Below are positions 1 through 13,700 of a stretch of 64,000 bases of DNA, one piece after another. Location: NCBI GenBank assembly GCA_949752745.1, contig OX457027.1, positions 55,618,053-55,682,052 on the forward strand, read 5' to 3'. The DNA comes from Protula sp. h YS-2021. Lineage: Eukaryota; Annelida; Polychaeta; Sabellida; Serpulidae. Within the stretch, counting starts at the first letter, position 1. Each line of letters begins with the position of its first letter. The notes beneath the pieces were generated by a model. The model did no database searches and had not been told where the DNA came from. It saw only the letters and a program-made list of their open reading frames with translations. The translations under genes were made by a program, and so were the position numbers.

Positions 1-91
1 TTAAACCATTGTTGTCTTTTTTTAAAATTATTACATGCTTTTTGGTAGTCTGTACATAAGGCTTTTATTAAAGTGGCTGCGGTTTCTGTAG

Positions 92-316
92 TGCACGAAA
101 CGACGTATATGCGAACGGAATCGGCGTATATTCCCACATTTCTCAACGAAGTGGACACCGACGGGAGTGGAGAGGGAGATGACCTCGACTTCGACCTTAA
201 CCTTTTGCCCATTACTGGTCGTGGACCACCGCCTCAAACTAGTCACAACAGATACCATGATCCAGATGGACAGTTTGTACAGGAAACGCATATTTCCGGT
301 GCTCTTGGTTTTCAAG
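92..316 (+). CDS. LAMB1: Laminin beta exon 1 of window: middle of LF domain
   Basis: Acceptor ...tttctgtag before 92, donor caag|gtac after 316. The exon enters with two bases of a split codon and leaves in phase 1. The translation contains YIPTFLNEV, an acidic stretch rich in D, E and G, then [13 protein letters not shown] and GALGFQG, aligning with the part of the LF domain before the conserved R-Y-V-V strand. The position where vertebrate beta1 has a cysteine (SRCGN, from memory) appears to be HNRYH here. This is the least conserved exon of the set, so its 5' edge is less certain than the others. Confidence 0.8.
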
Positions 317-419
317 GTACAATAATAAGAGCCATTTTATTCAAATCGCGGCGCACTCATGTCCTTTGGAAACGAGCCGAAACTTAAAAAAAAAGTTATG
401 AGAGGGAGGGGGAGAGAAT

Positions 420-475
<56 letters not shown>

Positions 476-1693
476 GAACTAAAAATAAATAACATTCTTG
501 ACGTTTTAACTAGCCCATTAACTTGCTCATTTTGTCGGTAAGCGACAGATCATTTGTTCTGAATTTATCCAATACCCTGAATCCTTCCTCAGAATTTTTA
601 GCTACCGTCCAGTGCTTCTAGTTTTTATATATTGCTTTGTAGATTGGCCATTCCAATATTAAGTTACTTCGTTTAGGTATCAATTGTAGTTACACCACTC
701 TCTGTACATATTTCTTATACGTTGTATAATTGTATCGTTATTTTTAATGCACTCATTGTTTCAGAATCTAGTTTTATTTTCAATTAAGTGGATCAGCTTT
801 GCATATTTGTGTTGAAGTTTGGTAGCATTTATTTTAGATTTAATAACTACTAGATTTAGTTTTCAAAGGACCTTGAGTTTTAACTAACAATTAACTAAAT
901 GGCATTTTAACATGTAGTATATTAACGATATTTAAAAAATATGCTTAAGTTTAGAATGAAGGAATGCTGAGGTTTGCGGAACAAACATTCTACTAAATTT
1001 TCAATATTAACCTACTCTCTTGTAATAACCAATGGAAAGACAATAAAAGGGCCTACGAAGGAGTTAGGGAGGGGTGTGGCACACACAACATAAGTGTGCA
1101 AGTTATGGTTATGAGAAATATAACCTAACTGCAAGATCTGCTGTATGTTATGATGGCGGGGTTGTGAGAAATAAAATAAAAAAGGCATGCCGATGTGCAT
1201 CCGTTACGAGAAGAATAGCGGTCCGTGGCCAGGTCGTTCACTTTATTTTAGTGTCTACACTTAGAGGAGAAAAATTAATTTTAGAAACCTTTTATTTTAG
1301 GCGGGATTTTTTCGTTGGAAAGCGACAATGTGGTTTAAAGGATATTTTCTTAATTTGAAATTGAAAGTTTGAACTTTTATGAAACATGAGCCATCAATTA
1401 TGTGACTTCCTGACCATCATTCAATTATTTTAGCGAATCATTTTAATGGATGATAAAAAAAATCGCAATTCATTTCCTTCTATTTGCCTTTATTTTCTGT
1501 GGCAATTTGAATGTATTTTTCTTCCAGGGCAACGGTATTATGTAGTGACACCCAGCTCATGTTTGGAGCAGGGAAAGCAATACAGAATCAGGCTGGACTT
1601 CTATGCTTATCGCAGTAACCAAAATACACCAGGAGCATCGGTGCTGATCGACTCCGTAAGTGCTGAGAGACACTAGTTGTACAATCAATCATT

Positions 1694-1745
<52 letters not shown>

Positions 1746-4700
1746 AGACATGGCTGTTTAATTAGTTCCCGTTTGGGGGGGGGGGTGGACAGATTATTGA
1801 TGGGAGCGAAGTTATGGAAAGAGAAAATTATTGGAAATGATGATCAGATAAATGCTGAAGTCTCTCACGGTATAGTTGCATAGTTAATAACATGCCTAAC
1901 GCGTTCTGTCACTTGTGTCAATGGACCCCATTTCAGATTGTGTTAATGCCGAATACGGACAGCATCGAGATTTTCAAGGACGGAGGAGAGAGGATGAAGC
2001 AGGAGTTCATACGCTACCGCTGCCGCGAGAACCAGTTACCTGTCAATCATGAAGCCCAGCCCGACGTCTGCCAGCGGCACATCTTCAGCATCTCCGCCAT
2101 CATGCAGCAAGAGGCCTTGGGTGTGTATCTTACATGCCCCTTGTAGTTTCCACTGTCGCTGGTTCATTGAGTTGAAAGTTAATGCCCGTTTTCATTGTGG
2201 GAAAATTAATCCGGTTTATTGCGATTAATCAATTTCCTGTGTTACTGTTGATGCAGTGTGTAAAATGTAATGATAAAAAAAAAAACAGATAAACACGTGA
2301 ATGAGTTGAGTACGAACACTTGACGTTGCAGAATGCGCGTGTGAGCTCCAGGGGTCACTTAGCGCAGTGTGCCAGCCCCTGGGCGGCCAGTGTAAGTGTA
2401 AGAACAACATCATCGGCAGGCGGTGTGACCAGTGCCAGCCCGCTACCTACAGCTTCGGAAACGACTTGGGTTGCCTCGGTAAGGAACCCTTCTTGTGCTT
2501 GGTTTCATGGATTCTTTGATATCCCAGTTGTTATTATTGCGGAATGGGGGATAGGCGTATTCCAAGCCAGTGACATAAGGGAGTCACCAGTGAGCTATTA
2601 TATGGGCGGGTTGTGGTGAGTAACCACAAACACCACAAAAAAAAAAAAACAAAACAAAAAAAAAAAACAATTGAAATGCAGACGCCTGTGGGTGTGATAT
2701 ATTACATCATCAGTCTCCACCACACAATATGCTCATGTCGCACTATTTCCTTTCTAGTGTAATACCGGGAATAAAATTACACCAAACAGTCTAAATCCGT
2801 TTCTTATGATTAACAGAGTGATACAGAAATTCCATGAAGGCCACTTTTGTCATCTCATGTCCAATTTTGTGTTTTTATTGAAACTTTTTTTTCTTCATTT
2901 TACACAGTGAGGTTTGGATGAGTATTTATTCTGACTGGTTCAAATGCCAGTTGTGGTATGGCATCCTGTCGGTATTTAAACAGCTGTATGTTGGAAAAAA
3001 GGTTAATGTTTTCCCTTGGTGTCATTCTGAAAAAGAACTCCTTATGCTATGTCTGAATCAACTAACGTCGTTCACTGACAGTTAATTTATAACATTAGAG
3101 TCATGCACTCCAAACATCTGTGCTTCCAAATAAATGAATGTCAGTGAGTTAACTTGTTTGTCTTCAAATTGCAGCGTGTAACTGTGACCCACAAGGCTCG
3201 CGCGATAACCTGTGTGACGTGTACAACGGCCAGTGTCTCTGTGTCAACAGTCAGATCGTGGGCCGCCAGTGCGAGCGCTGCTCACGTGGCTTCTACAGCT
3301 TCCCGCAGTGCTTGCCCTGTCAATGCAATGGGCGGGCGGACGAATGCGATGACCTGACTGGAGCATGCTTCCGGTGTCGGGACAACACCGGGGGCAGATT
3401 TTGTGAGAGGTCACTGCATTTTCAATTTCTGATGTTTCCGTTCAACTGCTGTAATGACCCATTTAGATTTATTCTTAATATGTGCACCAATACTCAATAA
3501 TTTTCTACATTTTCAGTTCAAATAGGAAGTTGTGAGCGAAAAAACTGCTTAGCTTTATGCTTCACAGTGCATTTCTAATGTTTAACCATTCAAATTTGGG
3601 AAAAGACATTCATGGAGATGTTGACCTTCGACAGGTGCGCGGAAGGTTACTATGGTGACGCAAGTCCTTCTTCACGTCTAGGATGTCGGCCATGTTACTG
3701 TCCCGGTGGTATGGGCAGCGGCTACCAACATACCAACGAGTGCAGGCTTGATTCGTTCACAAATACCGTAAGTTTGAGATTAAAGATATACCCAGTACAG
3801 GGCTCATTTTCCACATATAAAAATGTTGTTATGAACTTCTTTAGCGATTTGACAGATCTTGCATTAGAAGGCAGTTGTAAATGGAGAACCGACTCAAAAT
3901 ATTCCCAGATATTTCAGTGACACCTGTTTATTATGAACACGTTTTGGAGTGGCTAAAATGTTCACTACAATGTGATTAAAGAGAAGTGAATTGCATAAAG
4001 TTAGTTCGAAGAAAATATTCTTCACTAATCAGAGGTTGTTCACTATGTGGAGGTGTTCACTAATGGAGGTTTTCCTGTAATAGGCCTTTTATTTTTTTTA
4101 ATTCTGAGAGTTCAATAAGAGAGACTGGGAGACTGGTAACTGCTGGTTTTACGCCAACAGATCACGTGTTTACACAGGTTCAGTGCGCATGCCCGACTGG
4201 ATACAGAGGTCCGGACTGTTCCACGTGTGACGAAGGTTATTTCGGGAATCCGAACGAACCGGGTGGCAGCTGTCAGCCGTGTCGCTGCAATGGCAACATC
4301 GACCCGCGCATCCCCGGAAGTTGTGACCCGGTGAGCGGGGTCTGCTTGAAGTGCATCGGCAACACGGAGGGGGACAGGTGCGAGAGGTGCAGGGACAATT
4401 ACCATGGTGATGCTACGACGCAGAGCTGTGTCAGTAAGTTGAGCCAATGGCATACAGTAATCTTTTAAAATTACTACTTGTGCTTTAAGAGGTAAACTCG
4501 TTAACAAAAAAAAAAGTTCCGGATGGCCAGTGTGTGTGTTCGGGGCAGAGACTGGTCGATCTGAAAGGGGTCGCACGTGGCTTGAGCAATCATACAAAAA
4601 CCTTTGTTGTTGTTTATTCGTCCTGTCAGAGCTACATCCTGTGTAGAAATTAAACCCTTCTGTGTTTTACTACCTGCTGCAGCGTGTTGTCAGGCTTACT

Positions 4701-7700
4701 GCTTTCCTTTCCCGACAAACATTTAATTTCTTTGCAAATGTGGAATGCTTCAGCTCATGTGCTTGCTTTGGTTTGCAGGTCATTGCCCTTCCTTTACGCG
4801 GATATCCCTCGTAATTGCAGTTGTTTAGCAATAATTTGAAATAAAAATAAAAGTAACAATTCAGTGTGACCAATTTAAATTTCCTTAAGTACATTCAAAA
4901 CAAATTGTTTCTGTTGATCATACAAAGAAAATAAATTAGAGAGAAGACTTGAAAAACGCCAATTCATTAAATGTTTAACTCACTCTTGTTTTGCGATCTT
5001 TGAAAATAACTTCAAAGAACAAAACAGTTGAAATTCGATTTAATGTTTTCTTACTAGGAATTCCGGGTCGTAAGTATTTTTGTAGAAGTTAGAACTTTTT
5101 ATATCTAGAAGAAAGTTGAACTAAAAACATATATCTAACTAATTTTAGTTAGAGGTATGCAGTTTGGGCCTGTCCGGTGCGTTTAAATTGTTTAATGGGA
5201 AAGTTACTAATTTCTATATTTTAAAACTTTTATTTCAGTGGCTACATTTTGTGTCTTATATTTTATTATTATGTATCAGTTTATATATGCATGATAAAAA
5301 GATTTCTTTTTCAGATCTTTGGAATAGGTGTATCAAAACTGGGCTTATGGTTTAAAAAACGTACACACTCCCTACAAAGTGCCTTAGGGGCGAGAAAAGT
5401 TGCAGTATATATCTCGAAACCATTTGCTCTTGCATGTATTTTTCAATCCAGCCATTCTGTTTTGACGTGTGATTGAAACCAGTCAATCTTTTTACACACC
5501 AGACTACAACCGAGTTGACCATGCAGCATGTGTTTTGAGGTAGAATGGGCATAACACAAAATGCGAACAAAATATGTTTTGAGTCAAAACAATCCAGTAG
5601 CGGAATCCTGGTGCTGAAATTCACAAACAGGAAGTTAAACTATGCTATAACACTTCGGAACTACCGTATAGAGCTGATTACTTGTGCCAATATGCCCAGT
5701 CTTTCAAACCATTATGCGCGTTTTTGCGGTTTCGTTTTTTGTTAAATGACTTTACATGGGAGGTGCACTTTAAGCTGCAGTTTCTGCACTGTAATAATAG
5801 AATTATTAAAAGATATACAAAACATAGAAACCTACATTTAATTGGGATAAAAATGCAGTTGTAATTTTGAAAGACTAAAATGTCTCCAACAATTTTCCAA
5901 CGCTGTGAAATTGATATTTCTTTTGATGACGATTTCTGTCGCTTGTCTTTCGGAAACAATGCGACCAATTTATATCCAGCACCTCTTTTGTAAGTTTTGT
6001 GAATACGTAGGTTGATTATGCTCATTTTTTAGTTCGTACTTAGAGCCTTTAAATTCGAAATTGTCTTTGTCCAAATAGCTCCTGGACTGGTGTGTCGGTC
6101 GAACTGAGATGTTTAACCAGCCGGGCGGTTGTGGTGTCACTATTCTGCTGTAAAACAGCCGGGCTATTTGTGGTGTTCATGCCCAGCACTTAAACAGCGG
6201 GGCTATTGTGGTGTTCATGTCCAGCAGTTAAAACAGCTGGGCTATTGTGGTGTTCATGTCCAGCAGTTAAAACAGCTGGGCTATTGTGGTGTTCATGTCC
6301 AGCAGTTAAAACAGCAGGGCTGTTGTGTTGTTCATGCCCAGCCGAGCAAGAAACTTGTTATGGTTTAGTTGTTAGCTAGCTGTGCCTGTATATTGCTCAG
6401 GCTGGAGCCACACCATACACGCTGCTAGTGTATGATGATGACTGTGGGGCTAGCGTACTATTCCAACCTAGCCAATGTATTGCTCGGCTTGAACTGCTCA
6501 ACCGGTTACAGTAGTGTGTCGTTTCTGCTGATATGCAACACCAGGTGGCATGTATATTGTTCGGGCTGAGCTGCTGACCCGGTGGAGTTCGTGCCGTTGA
6601 TATTCCACTGGCGAAGCAGTTGGACTTATTTGTTTGCATAGCGCGGCTGAGCTCTGTGTGGGCTTGAGCATACGCAATTGTTCAAGCTTTTACTGCTCTG
6701 TACAGTTCAGTGAAACTGATAACCCCCAACTGATATAATTTTATGGAAATATGGGTGCCGTGTGCATGTCAGTTCGCTTCATTTGTATAGTCGTCGTAAT
6801 TGCCAAGCGTTAATGTTTGTTGCAGTGCGAAACTCTAAGATTTCAAGTCAAACCCTTGCAAAATTTAACAATAACAACACGAAAACAGAGGCATTGTGCA
6901 GAAATGCAGACCAATTATTTTTCTATATTCTGAGTGAAACAAAGCTTGGTTGTTGGAAGGCATTCACTGTCGAAATGCCCTATCTTTAACATCATTTTAA
7001 TAGTCCCTATTTATTTTACTTTGAATAAAGATTTTAAATACTGTTCACGCTTGACGATTGCGTCGATAACTCATATATTACACATTCTTTCTTTGGGGGA
7101 TCACAGTATCTTTTGCATGTTTTTTTGTGAACCAGGTTCGCACTCTGAATATTGCCAGCAGAAAGTTTTTTTGTGCTTCAATGAGAAATCTAACTGCATA
7201 GCTTTGTAAATTTTGCTTTGCTTTATTAGTGTTACGAAATAAGTGTTAAAAGGAAAAACGTTGCACTGGTATGTTTTCATCTTCAAAACGTGTCTGCAAA
7301 GAGAACGGTGAAAAACAATGGCATGTACAAGACGATCTAACTTCAATACTTACGTACGCTGAAGTCGAAACGGGACACACCTGTGAAAAACAACTCGAGC
7401 GTACTTTTGTGACACAGCAGTAGATACAGTGGAAAAGCGTGAAGTCGATCTGTTTCAGGCTGTGTCTGCAACTTGCTGGGTAGGAACCGGGACGGCGGTC
7501 CGTGTGATCACCGCACCGGCCAGTGCCCTTGCCTGCCCAATGTCATTGGCTTAGAATGTGACCAATGCTCGCCCAATCACTGGAAGCTGGCTAGCGGTAA
7601 AGGTTGTGAATTCTGCGATTGTGACCCCAGTGGCTCGCTCTCTCAGCAGTGCAATGAGGTGGGTTCATTAACTGCGTAATTTTGCTTGGCAATTTGACAA

Positions 7701-10700
7701 AAATTTGCCAATAATGGTAAAATTGCAAAAAAAAAAAAAAAATCACAATGTGCGCCTCCTCAGTGCGCCTTCAGCAACCGCCTTCTACTTACTTCGATAG
7801 CTCAGTCGTAAGGTACTAGACTGATGATCACGAGGTCGTGGGTGTCAAACCCCGGTGAAGGCACATTTTTTTAAGGTCTCCCATTTATTGGTTTTATAGG
7901 CAATATTTATAGTTCTGACTCCCATAGAAGCAGTGGTTTGTATTGTCGCCCGCGAAAGAGGAAGTTGTGTGCTAAGCCCCAGTCAGGAATCTGTTTATTT
8001 TTGTGTGTGTTTTGCTTGCCTATTATATCTTTAGTGATGCTTAAGGTGTGTAATAATACTTAATAAATGTTAATGAAGCTGTAGTATTTTTGTTATCCAT
8101 CCAGCAAAAACTGGCAAACTAAACGGATAGTTAAAGAGAAACACAAAAAAGTGCTGTTCGTCCCACAGATGGTGTCCGATTATTGTTGATAGCAGTGTCC
8201 ATCGCGCCGTCTCTCAGATTTAATTTTTGTCAAAATTCATCCGGTATCTCCTTTCACCTATTTAATATATTTACTTATTCTTATACGGCTGGGAACAATG
8301 TCCGCGGACATTCTTACTATGCCGCGACGTGACTAAGGTCAGGACTGTGGGACTGAAATTTTACATGGGATGGGATTTACAAGTGGTTTGTGAACACCAT
8401 ATTTCAAGCTCCTCTGGTCGGATTTCAATCAGATCTGCTCTGTATCTTTTACATATAATGTTCTAAACTTGATCGGGATTTGGTGACTTTGCGTCGCTGT
8501 TCAAGGTCACTGTATATGCGAGAAATTTTACATAGGATTTCCCATACGAAGTGGTTTTTTGTGAACACCATGGTTCTAGTTCTACAAGTCGGCTACTTTG
8601 GTCTCAAATGTAGTGCCGCAATATAAGGAACCCTCTTAGCAACAACAAATGTTCACTGTGGATGAGTGTTCAATGAAAAGACGTCCACTTAACGGTAATT
8701 AACAAAGGCATGGGCAGTGAGTATTAATATGAAAGTACACATGTATATATATATATTTCTTTTAAGTGGACACTTATGAATAAAGAATTTCCTGTCGGTT
8801 TCTATTAAGCTTTCATGTGGGAGGTCTGTTACGTTAATTGACCTTTTTATAGTTGAAAAATATATCCAGACAATCCCTTCTAGAAACCCCTGTTCCAAGA
8901 ACCATATGGCAGTTCGGTCGGGGCATCCGTGTTCCAACGGACACATTTCTTGTTTTATATTTTACTTCATTATTATGCTAGCAGGCTTATTTTATTTTAT
9001 TTTGTTTGACGAATCACAGTATAATAGTAAGAGATAGAGAAGGCAGACATCACAGAAATGTTGGCCGCATCACAGTTAACTGTCGTGTATTGACGTTATT
9101 GTGTACTTTGTGTGTTCAGTTTACTGGCCAGTGCGACTGTGTACCGGGCAGAGGAGGAAGAGACTGTCGGGAATGTCCCGCCAATTACTATGGCAACCCA
9201 CTTGTGCAGTGCTTACGTAAGTATTCCGCAGTCTTGTGGTGCGTTTTGAGTTTGTGAAAAGCAGTCGGAAAAAATAAGAATAATTAAAGGCTCTACCCAC
9301 GGTATAAGTTTAGCACGGCCATGTTTACATCGTAAGTATATGTTTTTTCGTGTTAAAAATAACGGAAGCTGGAGTTAATACCAAGCAGCAGCGTAATGGA
9401 GGCCATAAAAAACGGCAGCTGGCCAAAGTGTACGCTGAAATCCATAGAATATCCATAGCATACCCCGTATTGTGTGTGTTTTACCCACAGCATGTGACTG
9501 CAACAGCCAAGGGTCGAAAACGTTACAATGTAACCGCCGCACAGGGGCGTGTGAGTGCGTCGAAGGCGTTGCGGGCGTAAAGTGTGACCGCTGTGCACGC
9601 GGCACCACCGGCGATCTGCCCAACTGCGTGCCGTGTGGAGAATGCTTTGACAACTGGGATGCCATCATCATGGACCTCAGGAGTAAGTTGCTCTTTGTGT
9701 CTTCATTTGGACGTAACTTTTTACCAGTGATATGACTGATACCTTTTTTTCGATACCGTTCTATGGAATGGTAACTGAACTCGAACATTGAATTTCTGTG
9801 CTTTTTGATCAGCTGAGCGTCTACTGTCCAAAAGAATATTGGATTTAACGGGAAAATAAAAAAAAACTGTAAATTGTGTGACCGTTCTTTATATTTTCGA
9901 ACATGTATGTTTTATGTAATGGTATATGTTATGCTAAAATGGAGACTTCAGGAGGCTGCGGATCTGGTGGAAATTCAGTCAAAGCTATTTCCATTAAAAT
10001 TTTGCTTTTATGTCGCTTGTGTTTTCGTAGCACTGAATTAAAGATCCCCTTTCTGCCATTACCCCTCATGTTAGATAAGACACACTACATGTCGCAAGAA
10101 GCTGATAAGATAAAGATCGACGGCGCGCCCTCGGCTTATGCCAAGGAGTTCGCCGAGATGGAGGAGAAGTTGGACGAGGTGAAGCACATACTGGCCGGCA
10201 CCAACGTCACTTCTCAAGACCTCGACGATATCAGGGATAAGATAGCCGAGCTCAAGTAAGCTCTGTCACCTGCTCTTTGGAAGGCAAAATGATCAAATGA
10301 ATTTGAAAAGTAATTGTTCACACTCGTGTAGCGGTAGGACAAGAGCTTTATTTCGATTTTAAAACTGAACTATTACTTGAACGAAATTGTCAGCATATGT
10401 GATGATAAATTTGGATTTCAATAACGGGATTGAATAATTAAATAACGTGTGTTCTATTTGTTTGTGCAAAAATTGCGGTCTTTACCAAATGTGTTTCGTT
10501 ATCCATTGACTATAACATGCCGAACGCATAGTCCCTCGCCCCCCCCCCCCCTTCCTCCCTCCTCGCGCCCCGGCGCGTACGTACCTCAAGAATGGTCCCT
10601 CAGCTGCGTATGAAGTTTTGATAACTGTGTTAATTGGTAAAGGAGCAACTTGACGAGTAGCAATGGTGACGTCACGGAGTTGGACGCCACTCTACAAGAC

Positions 10701-13700
10701 AGCATAGGACGCATTGAGACTGCCAACAATGAGATCGATGTGGTGAAAAAACGAGTGGATGAAATCAAGCAGAAAGCGGAGGATTTGAAAAACAACGCGA
10801 CTGGTGTCAAAGCTCTGGATCCTGCTGGTACGTCTGTGTGTTGGACCATGTTCTGCTCTTTCCTACAGTAATTTACCTTATGTAGACACCAAAATGACGT
10901 TGACGTTACTTTTGCATTGTTGTGCGGCAAGTTTGCTTGTTGTACAGCAGTGTATATGTAATTAAAATATTGTCAAAGCTTATCGATTACAGACGAAAGT
11001 GGTCAGATGCATAGCCAATTCTTCATAGCAAGTTCTGTGCTTGTTCAGGTAGAGGATTATCCGATAAATGTTTTGAAAGTGAAAAAAAAAGACAGGAAAG
11101 GATTTTAAAATGATTAACTACAAAGGTGTCATCAAAGTAGATTTGAAATAATAAACAATCTGTACAATTTTAGGAAATGCTTGCATCAGAGAGGGTTTAA
11201 TACCATTGCTTGTCGTTAACGAGTTTTTGCGACACCATAATCAACTCCAGTTTGCTGTTTAAGGTGCATTTAACATCACGAGAGACGCACAGCGACGGTC
11301 GCAGGACGCAGAGAGTGACGTCGGCGACGCCATGGACGTAGTGGCGCAGTCGGAGGAGACGCGCCGGCGCATCGATGACGTCCTCAACCGCCAGCTGGAT
11401 GACTTCAACGTCCAGGTGGACGTCAACAACAACGCGCTGGAGGACATTGAGGCGGAGATCAGCGACATGAAGGACAACATCCAGGACCTCAATCAGCAGG
11501 TACAGCAGGGCCACCGGCTTCTTACATCCCACACGCGACACTGGCTTGGAAGTAAATTTGGAATGTAAAAAAAAAAAAAAATGATTAAAAACAATATTTA
11601 AAAAATGTACTTCGGTTGTACAGTAAAGTTTGCACACGAGATTATGGGGAGAAATCACAGGCCTCTGGTTCAATGTATGTAATCTATTTTAGAGCCGTTT
11701 GGGGTTGGAGTGGGAGGGGGGATGGGGGGGGGAGGTTCTCGTTAATTATGTGCCGCTGGGATTTCGGTGTTTCGGATAGTTAAAAAAATGACTACTTTAT
11801 GTAGTGATAGTATAATGATAAAAATAAACTAACACTTTAATGAATAAAAAGTAATACTAATAATGACAGGGCTGTGTGTTGATGCTGTTGTCAGGTGTGC
11901 GGACGACGCGTAGATTGGCGCAACGTCGATCCGCCGTGCGACGACGTGTGCGGCGGTGCGGGTTGCGGCCATTGTGGGGACGGCAAGAGCTGCGACGGCA
12001 GCGGCTACGGCGCCGTGTCCAAGGCCGACAAGGCACTCAAGTACGCCAAGGACGCGGATGAACTGCTGCAGGGCAAGGGCTCCAACTCCATGAGCCTCCG
12101 TGATGAGGTGAGCCGCGCCCCGCTAACCTTGTCGTCGGTAAGGTGTTGCTTTTTTTGCCTTTTCAAAGAAGACACATATATATGTTTTGCTGTTACCTCA
12201 GTGGAGGCAGACTGCAACACAAACAGAAACAAATATAGGTAAAAATAATAAAAGTTCGACAACGAGAAACATTGTTAAGATTCTCATTTCTGTGCTGGTA
12301 TAAAATGCTGTTGTAAATGGATGCCTTTTAGGTAGGACAAGCTCAGTCAGACGCGGCCGAGGCTCTAGCCGACGCACAGATGGCTCACGACGAGGCGACT
12401 CGAGCCAAAAATATTTCAGAGTCCGCCAAAGTGGAACTGGAAGGCTTAATTGGTCGAATCACCACTTTCCTCACAGAAGACAAGGCCTCACCCGATGAAG
12501 TCAGAGAGGTGCAGACATTAACATTTGTTTGCACAGTTGTTTTGAAAAGATAAGACAAACATTTTCGGTGAAAATATCTACTTAAGTTTTAAAGTAGGTT
12601 GATAATAATTATTGTTAGTAATAAATATTACGCAGAGTTACGAGACTGCGTCTTGGCTCGACTTTTTGGCCTTGCGTGTTGAGCTAAAAAAAAGTAACAA
12701 ACTCTAATGATGACAGCCTTTACTTTCAGTTGGCTAATGAAGTGCTGAACATGAGCATATCGCTGACGGAAGACGAGATCAGAGACTTAGCCAATCAAAT
12801 CAACGAAATCATACAGCAGCTCACTGATATAGACCAAATACTGGCGGAAACCAAAAACGATCTGGACGCTGCGACCAAATTGAAGGAGCGGGCAGATAAG
12901 GCCAAGTAGGTTTTAGTGATAAAAATCACAAAGACTGAAAATGTTTTGAAATGCTTTAATAAGAATGAGATAAAATACTGTAAGGCAGTGTGCTGTTGGA
13001 AGTTGCGATATAACCTTTGAACTTAGTTACAGAACGCAATCCCGCTCCAAGGTTTGGGTGACTTGCGCTTTTAGTATATTTTACCATATTTTACATTGTG
13101 ATTTATTTACAAAGTACACTTAGTATAATACAGCAAAAGTAGATTGTAGTTTTAGAAGGTATGGTCAGCAGTTCGAAAGTTAGCATTTAATACACTTTTG
13201 ACAGGCCATTTCTGTTCCAATATACAACTTTCTGGTCAGTTTTTTACGTTTCGTGACACCCCAAAATGGAGAGTTACTGTTATACGAGTATTGTTTGGTA
13301 TATAAGGGAGGAGGCCGATGGCGTCTTGGATGCAGCGAAGGCTATCATTGCGGCCCTGGAGGAGGCCGCGCGATCCCAGGCAGATGCTGAAACTGCCATC
13401 GCCGAAGCTAATGCCGATACCACTGCAGCGGACTCCGATCTCGATGAGGTGCCTTATTTTGCTTGTAAAGAGCGTATCCATGAAGTATATACGTAATAAT
13501 TTGACCTCCCCCCCTTTCTCCTGCACCATAAAAAATTTGGTCATCACCGCTGTAAAGTGACGTCATTATGGTTTGCTTAACTTGAAATGTTTTCAGTAGT
13601 ACTGGTCAAGATTGTTGCAATTTAGTGTGCTTTTTGGTGTGGGTACATAGCGAAATCGTAAAAAAAAAAAACACAGACAGACAGTAAAGGTATGTAACTG

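Larger units (their letters stand above)
7659..9119. other. Intron with tRNA-like sequence and a diverged tandem duplication
   Basis: Contains an A-run at about 7725-7741, the tRNA-like segment at 7792-7872 and two related segments of about 165 bp (see entries). No coding sequence recognised. Confidence 0.7.

Noticed and set aside
4112..4597. 161-codon minus-strand open frame over laminin exon 7
   Set aside because: A shadow of the cysteine-rich LE exon on the opposite strand. The plus strand has consistent splice sites, phase and domain match.
10021..10074. Upstream AG at 10030 as the acceptor of exon 11
   Set aside because: In the frame carried by the exon 10 donor it reads T-L-N-stop. 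The AG at 10074 keeps the frame and restores the conserved N-x-T-H segment.
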